50,610 nucleotides of DNA from Gammaproteobacteria bacterium (lineage in GTDB: Bacteria; Pseudomonadota; Gammaproteobacteria; JAJPIJ01). Under the pieces are notes generated by a model. That model made no database searches, was not told the origin of the DNA, and saw nothing but the letters and a program-made list of their open reading frames with translations. Of this stretch, positions 44,499 through 50,610 are shown piece by piece. The stretch is taken from contig DATJVC010000032.1 in assembly GCA_035501935.1 (NCBI GenBank), positions 1 through 50,610 of the forward strand. Direction: 5' to 3'. Position 1 is the stretch's first letter; every line of letters starts with the position of its first letter. The position numbers and the translations under genes are program-made.

Positions 44499-45317
44499 AT
44501 GCGTTTTTCTGTCCACGGTTCTTTATTGATGTTCTGCAGCGCCCTGATCGGTGGAGGCATGCCGGCGCCGCTGCGCGCCGAGCAGGCATTGCCCGCCATC
44601 GGCATCATCATTGATGACATGGGCTACCGCATGGCCGAGTGCCGGGAGGCGTTGTCGCTGCCGGGACCGCTGGCTTATTCCTTTTTTCCGCATCTGTCCG
44701 GTAATCAGGAACTGCTACAGCGCGCGATGGCCGGCGGCAAGGAAATCCTGCTGCACCTGCCGATGGAGGCCGAGCATAAAAACAATCTCCTGGGTCCCGG
44801 CGCACTTTTCGAGCGCATGAGTCAGGGCGAGCTGGAAGCGACCCTCAATTCTGATTTCGCCTCCGTGCCACAGGCCGTGGGCGTCAACAATCACGAAGGC
44901 AGCGTGCTCACCGCCGACCCGCAAGCCATGGGCTGGCTGATGCAGGCAATTAAAACCCACGGCGGTTTGTTCTTCGTTGACAGCCGCACCACCGGGCGCA
45001 CCGTGGCGGGACAGACGGCGGCGGTGGAAGGCGTCCCGCATCTGAATCGCGACGTATTCCTTGATAACGAATCGGATCGTATGGCGATCCGCCGTCAGTT
45101 CCTGAGCCTCATCGAAACGGCCAAACACCGCGGTACGGCGCTGGCCATCGGCCATCCGAAACCGGAAACGCTGGCGGTGCTGGCCGAAATGCTGCCCACC
45201 CTTCCACAATATGGCGTCCAGCTCGTTGCATTGCACGATCTGCTCGCCCGGCAATCGCTCCCAGAGGTCACATGGCAGTCGTCCTCGTCCCACTCGCCCA
45301 GGGTTGCGAAGAACTAG
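44499..45317 (+). CDS. yibQ: Divergent polysaccharide deacetylase (YibQ family)
   Basis: A 272-aa exported protein with a signal peptide (about 1-28). The deacetylase-like domain shows IGIIIDDMGY (about 34-43), ILLHLPMEAEH (about 87-97), GVNNHEGS (about 127-134) and FFVDSRTTG. These match the divergent polysaccharide deacetylase family, whose members lie next to ctp and envC. Activity on a cell-wall or envelope glycan is assumed but not shown by sequence. Its last 46 bp overlap the next gene in another frame. Confidence 0.92.
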   Translation: MRFSVHGSLLMFCSALIGGGMPAPLRAEQALPAIGIIIDDMGYRMAECREALSLPGPLAYSFFPHLSGNQELLQRAMAGGKEILLHLPMEAEHKNNLLGPGALFERMSQGELEATLNSDFASVPQAVGVNNHEGSVLTADPQAMGWLMQAIKTHGGLFFVDSRTTGRTVAGQTAAVEGVPHLNRDVFLDNESDRMAIRRQFLSLIETAKHRGTALAIGHPKPETLAVLAEMLPTLPQYGVQLVALHDLLARQSLPEVTWQSSSSHSPRVAKN

Positions 45318-45820
45318 AAGCAGTCACCATCATCGATCTACTGCGGCGTGCGCAGATCACCGTGGTCACCGCCGGTCTCGACGATAAGCCGGTGCATGCC
45401 AGCCGCGGCGTCACCCTGATCCCCGACACCACGCTGGAGGCCGCGCTCAAGCGGGAATACGACATGATCGTACTGCCGGGCGGCATGCCGGGCGCCGATC
45501 ATCTCGATCGCGATGCGCGTCTGCGCGCGGCGCTTAAAGCCACCAGTGAGCGCGGTAGATTCGTCGCCGCCATCTGCGCCGCGCCCAAGGCCCTCGCCTC
45601 CGCCGGGCTGCTGGATCACAAACGCGCCACGGCCTATCCCGGCATCATGGATAATCTGACAGCACCGGGCCTGACAAAAACGAGCGAGGCCGTCGTCTGC
45701 GATGGCGTCGTCATCACATCGCGCGGGCCGGGCACGGCGATGGATTTCGCCCTGATGTTGATCGAAAAACTCGCGGGCCGGACCAAGCGCGACGAGGTCG
45801 AGCACGCCCTCTCCCGCTGA
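45272..45820 (+). CDS. yajL: DJ-1/PfpI family protein (YajL-like)
   Basis: A 182-aa DJ-1-superfamily protein. The reactive cysteine is Cys102 in AAICAAPKAL, and the acidic partner lies in GCEELEA (13-14). The DMIVLPGGMPGADHL segment forms the oxyanion side. YajL/DJ-1 proteins protect against oxidative and carbonyl stress. Its start, with AGAGG 4-5 nt upstream, lies 46 bp inside yibQ. It converges with ubiB across 38 bp. Confidence 0.93.
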   Translation: MAVVLVPLAQGCEELEAVTIIDLLRRAQITVVTAGLDDKPVHASRGVTLIPDTTLEAALKREYDMIVLPGGMPGADHLDRDARLRAALKATSERGRFVAAICAAPKALASAGLLDHKRATAYPGIMDNLTAPGLTKTSEAVVCDGVVITSRGPGTAMDFALMLIEKLAGRTKRDEVEHALSR

Positions 45821-45858
45821 TTAATTTCAGAAACTCCGCAAGGTTTGGAGACAACAAA

Positions 45859-47508
45859 CTAGTCGCCGCGCAGGGCGGCGATCACCAGCACCATCCCCGC
45901 GACGGCCAGCGCCAGCAGCAGCAATGTCCTGCCGGGCAAGAGCGCCCCGCCGGACAGCAATGTGGCGACACCGAGCAGGAGCGCCGCACCCAGTATCACC
46001 CATCTCGTCTGCCGTTGCGCGTGAACGAGATCCTGGCGCAACTGCTGCAACTCCTTCTGGCTGGCCTCGTCCCAGCGGCCGCTCTTGATCCTGTCCATGG
46101 CCTCGATGGCCAGGCCCGGCAATTCCGGAAGGCGCTCCATCCATGACGGGGCGTGCTCGCGCAGGGCGCTCATGAACTTGCGCCAGCTCACGCGCTCATG
46201 CAGCCAGCGTTCCAGCGATGGCCGCGCCGCGGCCCACAGGTCCAGATCGGGGTACAGCTGCCGGCCGACGCCCTCGACATTGACCAGCGTCTTCTGCAAC
46301 AACAGCAGTTGCGGCAGGATTTTCATGTGAAAACGTTGGGCGGTCTGGAACAACCGCAGCAACAGATGGCCGACAGAGATGGTACGGATGGGCCGATCGA
46401 AGATGGGCTCGCACACCGTGCGGATGGCGAACTCGAAATCGTCCACCCGCGTGTCGCGCGGCACCCATCCTGACTCCACGTGCAGCTGGGCGACGCGGCG
46501 GTAGTCGCGGTTCATGAAGGCGAGGAAGTTCTCGGCCAGATAACGTTGATCGAAATCGCTCAAACTGCCCATGATGCCGAAATCCACCGGCACGAAGCGG
46601 GCACGGCCGCCCGCCAGCGGCTGCACGAACAAATTGCCGGGATGCATGTCGGCGTGGAAAAAATGATCGCGGAACACCTGGGTGAAAAATATTTCCACGC
46701 CCGACTCCGCCAGCCACTGCAGGTTCACCCCCGCCGCTTTGAGCGAGGCCACATCGTCGACACGGATGCCGGAGACCCGCTCCATCACCAGCACCTCCCG
46801 CAGCGTCAGCTCCCAGTGCACCTCCGGCACGTAGATCGCCTCGGCATTGGCAAAATTGCGGCGCAGCTGCGAGGCGTTGGCGGCCTCGCGCAGCAAATCC
46901 AGCTCATCGACCAGCGTCTTTTCGAATTCCGCCACGACGCCGGTCGGCTTCAGGCGCCGGCCCTGCCCCCAGTATTTCTCGAGCGCCCTGGCCAGGATGT
47001 ACATGAGCCCGATGTCGCGCCGGATGACGGTGAGGATGCCGGGCCGCACCACCTTGACCACCACCTCGCGTCCGTCCTGCAGGCGGGCGGCGTGCACTTG
47101 GGCGATGGACGCCGAGGCGAGCGGTTGCTCGTCGAATTCTGCGAACATCTCTTCCAACGAGCGGCCATGGGCCTTTTCCACCAGCCGACGCGCCTCCCTG
47201 CCAGGAAAAGGCGGCACGCGATCCTGGAGCTTGGCCAGTTCCTCGGCGATGTCATCCGGCAGCAGATCGCGCCGGGTGGAGAGGATTTGCCCGAACTTGA
47301 CGAAGATCGGCCCCAGTTCCTCCAGCACATGACGCAGGCGCACCGCGGTGGGCGCGTATTTGTGCCGCCACCAGTTCCACGGCAGCAGGTACAACAGGAA
47401 CCGGAAGGAGCGGAGCAGCGGCGTGGCGAAGATGATCTCATCCACCCCGTGGCGAATCAGCGTGCGCTGAATGGTGAACAGTCGGAAAAATTGCCCGGGC
47501 GTGATCAT
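45859..47508 (-). CDS. ubiB: Ubiquinone biosynthesis protein UbiB
   Basis: A 549-aa atypical kinase-like ATPase (ADCK/UbiB family) that supports the ubiquinone biosynthetic complex at the inner membrane. The family's KxGQ motif is seen as KFGQ (71-74), followed by LSTRRDLLPDDIAEEL. ADMHPGNLFV and VDFGIMG form the catalytic and metal loops. Two C-terminal membrane helices (about 500-545) anchor it. Its start overlaps ubiJ by 4 bp. Confidence 0.96.
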   Translation of the reverse strand: MITPGQFFRLFTIQRTLIRHGVDEIIFATPLLRSFRFLLYLLPWNWWRHKYAPTAVRLRHVLEELGPIFVKFGQILSTRRDLLPDDIAEELAKLQDRVPPFPGREARRLVEKAHGRSLEEMFAEFDEQPLASASIAQVHAARLQDGREVVVKVVRPGILTVIRRDIGLMYILARALEKYWGQGRRLKPTGVVAEFEKTLVDELDLLREAANASQLRRNFANAEAIYVPEVHWELTLREVLVMERVSGIRVDDVASLKAAGVNLQWLAESGVEIFFTQVFRDHFFHADMHPGNLFVQPLAGGRARFVPVDFGIMGSLSDFDQRYLAENFLAFMNRDYRRVAQLHVESGWVPRDTRVDDFEFAIRTVCEPIFDRPIRTISVGHLLLRLFQTAQRFHMKILPQLLLLQKTLVNVEGVGRQLYPDLDLWAAARPSLERWLHERVSWRKFMSALREHAPSWMERLPELPGLAIEAMDRIKSGRWDEASQKELQQLRQDLVHAQRQTRWVILGAALLLGVATLLSGGALLPGRTLLLLALAVAGMVLVIAALRGD

Positions 47509-48131
47509 GTCCCCGTCTCCGGCCCGGTGCGTTCGCGCAACCTCCGGACCCGCGCCGCCATGCGGTCGGTGTCGGCGCGCAACAGATCCACGGCGGTGTT
47601 GAAACCCTCCACTTCCTCACGCTCCGGCAACAGCGCGGCTTCAAACCGGCCATATTCCGAGAAATCCTGCGCGAAGGCACGGGCACGCCCGCGCAGCCAT
47701 TGCCAGGCGCCACGCGTGACACGCGTCAGTTGATGCGCGGGCACATCGCCGAGACGGCGCGCCAGCATCTCCTCCCAGTCTATGTCCATGTTCTTCAGGA
47801 TCGCCTGCAACTGTTGCGCAGTCTGCAAATCGCCCTGAATCTCAACGCCCGCCGCGCCCGCTGCAGTTCCTTTTTGCAGCAGTCCGATAAAAGACGGCAG
47901 CGTCCCGCGCAGGCGCACATGCACGGGCTCCGGCGAACCAGCCTTCAATACAGGTCCTTGAGGCGTCACGGCGAACAGCAGCGTGCGTTCAAGCTCCATG
48001 AATTCAATGGCGATGCGGCGATCCTGCAACTGCCTGAGCGCGGCGCCGCTCTCCGGATCGAATTCCAGCGTGTGACGCAGGGCGCGTTCCAGCATCGCCA
48101 GCAGGCGCTCCGGGGGCGATGTGGAGGTCAT
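47505..48131 (-). CDS. ubiJ: Ubiquinone biosynthesis accessory factor UbiJ
   Basis: A 208-aa protein with an N-terminal SCP2-type lipid-binding domain (about 10-115; VHVRLRGTLPSFIGLL, VEIQGDLQTAQQLQ) and a C-terminal coiled-coil helix ending in a basic tail. UbiJ binds ubiquinone intermediates in the soluble Ubi complex. It lies between ubiE and ubiB with 4-bp overlaps at both ends, the standard order. Confidence 0.93.
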   Translation of the reverse strand: MTSTSPPERLLAMLERALRHTLEFDPESGAALRQLQDRRIAIEFMELERTLLFAVTPQGPVLKAGSPEPVHVRLRGTLPSFIGLLQKGTAAGAAGVEIQGDLQTAQQLQAILKNMDIDWEEMLARRLGDVPAHQLTRVTRGAWQWLRGRARAFAQDFSEYGRFEAALLPEREEVEGFNTAVDLLRADTDRMAARVRRLRERTGPETGT

Positions 48132-48871
48132 AAATGCCAGCCGCGATGCACGGCGACGATGCCGCCGCTGAGATTATTCCAGGCCACGCGCGCGAACCCC
48201 GCCACTTCCATCATCGCAGCCAGCGCGCGTTGATCCGGATGTCGCCGAATCGACTCAACGAGATACCGGTAGCTGTCGCGATCGCCGGCGACCAGTTCGC
48301 CCAAGGCCGGCAGCACCCGGAAAGAATAGGCATCGTACAGTCCCCGCAATCCCTCGGAGACCGGCCGCGAAAATTCCAGGATGGTGAGACAGCCGCCGGG
48401 GCGCAGCACCCGCCGCATCGACCGCAGGGCCTGCTCCTTGTACGTCACATTGCGCAACCCGAAGGCGATGGTGACCACGTCGAAACTGTGCGCAGCGAAC
48501 GGCAACGCCTCCGCATCCGCGCGCACGCACTGAACCCTGTCGAACCAGCCTTCATCCATGAGCCGATCGCGACCTCGTTCCAGCATCGCCGCATTGATGT
48601 CGGTGCCGATAACACGGCCGCTCCCGCCCACCGCGCGCGCCAGCCGCGCGCACATGTCGCCGGTGCCGCAGGCCACGTCCAGCGCCCGGCAACCCGGACG
48701 CGCGCCGCAGACCCGCACGGCATAATTTTTCCACAAACGATGCAGGCCGGCCGACATCAAATCATTCATCAGGTCATAGCTCGGCGCCACCGAGGCGAAG
48801 ACCCGCCCGACCCGCGCGGTTTTTTCCGTCGCATCGACCTTCTGATAACCAAAGTCCACAGATTCCGTCAC
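48128..48871 (-). CDS. ubiE: Ubiquinone/menaquinone C-methyltransferase UbiE
   Basis: A 247-aa SAM methyltransferase of quinone synthesis. It opens with [11 protein letters not shown] and FASVAPSYDLMNDLMS, the UbiE signature. The SAM motif is ALDVACGTGDM (about 64-74), and the conserved LPFAAHSFDVVTIAFGLRNV and RPGGCLTILEFSRP follow. Translation starts at GTG (48871), overlapping the DUF971 stop (GTGA). Confidence 0.96.
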   Translation of the reverse strand: MTESVDFGYQKVDATEKTARVGRVFASVAPSYDLMNDLMSAGLHRLWKNYAVRVCGARPGCRALDVACGTGDMCARLARAVGGSGRVIGTDINAAMLERGRDRLMDEGWFDRVQCVRADAEALPFAAHSFDVVTIAFGLRNVTYKEQALRSMRRVLRPGGCLTILEFSRPVSEGLRGLYDAYSFRVLPALGELVAGDRDSYRYLVESIRRHPDQRALAAMMEVAGFARVAWNNLSGGIVAVHRGWHL

Positions 48872-49248
48872 CGTCTTCCCTCGGACTGGCGTGTATACCC
48901 CTGCGCCTTCAGGGCATCAAGATACTCCCGCCACAAGGCGTCCTGATGCTCGCCCAATTCGCGCAGATAATCCCAGGTGTAGAGACCGGTATCATGGCCA
49001 TCGTCGAACACGAGCTTCACCGCATAATTGCCGACCGGTTGTATTTCCTTGATGTTCACATTTTCCTTGGCCATCTGCAGCACCCGTTGACCGGGCCCAT
49101 GACCCTGCACCTCCGCCGACGGCGAGTAGACCCGCAACAGTTCGCAACGCAGTTTGAATATCCGGCCGTCGTCGTAGGCAATTTCCAGCAGGCGCGAACT
49201 TTGATGCAGTTTGATCTCCGTGGGCGCGGGTGTGTCCATGCGGATCAC
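48868..49248 (-). CDS. DUF971 family protein
   Basis: A 126-aa protein of the gamma-butyrobetaine-hydroxylase-like N-terminal (DUF971) family. A small beta domain shows [19 protein letters not shown] and [12 protein letters not shown]. The family often has a role linked to Fe-S cluster carriers or lies between hslU and ubiE, as here; its function is not settled. GTG 49248 overlaps the hslU stop; ATG 49239 is an alternative start. No cysteine motif is visible. Confidence 0.85.
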   Translation of the reverse strand: MIRMDTPAPTEIKLHQSSRLLEIAYDDGRIFKLRCELLRVYSPSAEVQGHGPGQRVLQMAKENVNIKEIQPVGNYAVKLVFDDGHDTGLYTWDYLRELGEHQDALWREYLDALKAQGYTRQSEGRR

Positions 49249-50570
49249 AGAATATATTTGGCCAGGTCTTCGTCGCGGGCCAGCTCGCCCAGGTGTTTGT
49301 CCACATAGGCGGCATCGATGCTCACGGTGGCTTCGCCGGGCTGCTGGAAGGAAATATCTTCCAGCAAACGTTCCATGACCGTGTGCAGGCGGCGTGCGCC
49401 GATGTTCTCCGAACGCTCGTTGACCTGGGAGGCCACCTCGGCGATGCGTGTAATCCCTTCGGGGGCGAATTTCAGCGTCACGCCCTCCGTGGCGAGCAGT
49501 GCCGTGTATTGCCGGGTGAGCGACGCATCCGGCTCGGTGAGGATGCGGACAAAATCAGCCGTGCCCAGTGACGACAACTCGACGCGGTTGGGAAAACGGC
49601 CCTGTAATTCCGGGATCAGATCGGCGGGTTTGGCGAGATGAAACGCACCGGAGGCAATGAACAGGACGTGATCCGTTCGCACCACGCCGTATTTGGTCGA
49701 TACCGTGCAGCCCTCGACCAGCGGCAATAAATCGCGCTGCACGCCCTCGCGCGACACGTCGGCGCCGGCGTACTCGCCGCGGCGCGCCACCTTGTCGATT
49801 TCATCGATGAACACAATGCCATGCTGCTCGACGGCGGCAAGGGCGTGGGTCTTGATATCGTCTTCGTTGATGAGCTTGGCCGCCTCCTCCTCCAGCAATA
49901 TCTTCCGCGCCTCGCGGATTTTCAGGCGGCGGTTGCGGGTGCGCCCGCCGCCGATATTCTGGAACATGTTCTGCAACTGGCTGGTGAGTTCCTCCATGCC
50001 GGGCGGGGCCATGATCTCCACGCCCACGCTGGCCTGACTGACCTCGACAGTGATCTCCTTGTCATCCAGCTTGCCCTCGCGCAGCATGGCGCGGAACCGC
50101 TGGCGCGTGACCACATCCTCCTCGGCCTGCCCGGTGGCAACCAGCGTGTCGCGCGGGCGCGGGAGCAGCGTATTGAGAATGCGTTCCTCGGCGGCCTCGG
50201 CGGCCTGCGCGCGTACCTTGTTCATGGCCTCTTCGCGCGTCATCTTGATGGCGGCATCGACCAGATCGCGGACGATGGATTCGACATCGCGCCCGACGTA
50301 GCCCACCTCTGTGAACTTGGTGGCCTCCACCTTGATGAACGGTGCATTGGCCAGCTTGGCGAGCCGCCGGGCGATCTCCGTCTTGCCCACGCCGGTCGGT
50401 CCGATCATGAGGATGTTCTTGGGGATGATCTCATTGCGCAGCGCGGGTTCCACTTGGGATCGCCGCCAGCGGTTGCGCAGCGCGATGGCCACCGCGCGTT
50501 TGGCGGCATCCTGGCCGATGATGTGTTTGTCGAGTTCGGCGACGATCTCGGCGGGCGTCAGCGCGGACAC
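49245..50570 (-). CDS. hslU: HslUV protease ATPase subunit HslU
   Basis: A 441-aa Clp-family AAA+ ATPase that unfolds substrates for HslV. Features seen are [21 protein letters not shown], Walker A GPTGVGKT (57-64), the pore motif GYVGRDVE, the I-domain (about 105-240), Walker [11 protein letters not shown] and the C-terminal segment [15 protein letters not shown] near the end. The C-terminus DLAKYIL is the tail that activates HslV. The 40 bp upstream (50571-50610) should hold the end of hslV; one frame gives LRG-stop (TGA at 50600-50598), but this is too short to confirm. Confidence 0.97.
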   Translation of the reverse strand: MSALTPAEIVAELDKHIIGQDAAKRAVAIALRNRWRRSQVEPALRNEIIPKNILMIGPTGVGKTEIARRLAKLANAPFIKVEATKFTEVGYVGRDVESIVRDLVDAAIKMTREEAMNKVRAQAAEAAEERILNTLLPRPRDTLVATGQAEEDVVTRQRFRAMLREGKLDDKEITVEVSQASVGVEIMAPPGMEELTSQLQNMFQNIGGGRTRNRRLKIREARKILLEEEAAKLINEDDIKTHALAAVEQHGIVFIDEIDKVARRGEYAGADVSREGVQRDLLPLVEGCTVSTKYGVVRTDHVLFIASGAFHLAKPADLIPELQGRFPNRVELSSLGTADFVRILTEPDASLTRQYTALLATEGVTLKFAPEGITRIAEVASQVNERSENIGARRLHTVMERLLEDISFQQPGEATVSIDAAYVDKHLGELARDEDLAKYIL

Positions 50571-50610
50571 TGGTTGTTCCTGAAAGAGTACGCGGACTCA
50601 GCCGCGCAGC

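Noticed and set aside
46480-47733. Plus-strand open frame of 417 codons over ubiB/ubiJ
   Set aside because: Antisense shadow of well-identified ubiB and ubiJ, with His/Gln/Arg-rich composition typical of reversed coding DNA.

Overview
The window is about 50.6 kb of a high-GC proteobacterial chromosome, most likely from a gammaproteobacterium. The tRNA-Tyr/Gly/Thr-tuf cluster, the tsaC-topA-smg-dprA block, def-fmt-rsmB, gpsA-secB-yibN-gpmI, ctp-yibQ and hslU-DUF971-ubiE-ubiJ-ubiB all match conserved gammaproteobacterial neighbourhoods. Ubiquinone genes and a full MSHA-type pilus system fit a Gram-negative, respiring, surface-attaching bacterium. I cannot place it below class; a Chromatiales/Acidiferrobacterales-like lineage is only a guess. 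There are no CRISPR arrays, rRNAs or transposase genes.

Layout. (1) 1-6420, mostly minus: start of tuf, three tRNAs with their promoter, tsaC, topA, smg, dprA, a putative terminator and a LysM protein. (2) 6602-13873, plus: def, fmt, rsmB, a DUF4390 protein, an NtrY-type sensor kinase, an NtrX-type regulator and a small membrane protein, mostly joined by 4-bp overlaps. (3) 13887-17383: an orphan class 1B-like dihydroorotate dehydrogenase, trmL, gpsA, secB and a membrane rhodanese. (4) 17491-17788: a 298-bp palindromic element with 27-bp terminal inverted repeats (MITE-like), ending 6 bp before the start codon of gpmI. (5) 19462-42759, all minus: a roughly 23-kb MSHA pilus locus. In transcription order it holds two giant MshQ-like proteins, mshI, a PilN-like gene, mshJ, K, L, M, N, E, G, F, A, C, D, O and P, and finally a large polytopic TPR protein resembling GT-C glycosyltransferases. 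(6) 43132-45820, plus: ctp, yibQ and a DJ-1/YajL gene. (7) 45859-50570, minus: hslU, DUF971, ubiE, ubiJ and ubiB as one overlapping operon read away from the window's right edge.

How it works together. The pilus locus encodes the assembly ATPase with a c-di-GMP-type N-terminal domain (MshE), platform (MshG), secretin (MshL), alignment proteins (MshI/PilN-like/MshJ/MshK), an ExeA-like ATPase (MshM), a TPR protein (MshN), major and minor pilins (MshA, C, D, O, P) and two large secreted proteins. No prepilin peptidase or retraction ATPase is present, so these must be encoded elsewhere. The locus sits between gpmI and ctp, where relatives usually carry envC, which I do not find here. The most interesting points are the tandem MshQ pair with different N-termini but nearly identical C-terminal coding sequence, the MITE-like element that forms the leader of gpmI, an NtrX-like regulator whose AAA+ domain looks catalytically dead, and the GT-C/TPR protein closing the pilus locus.
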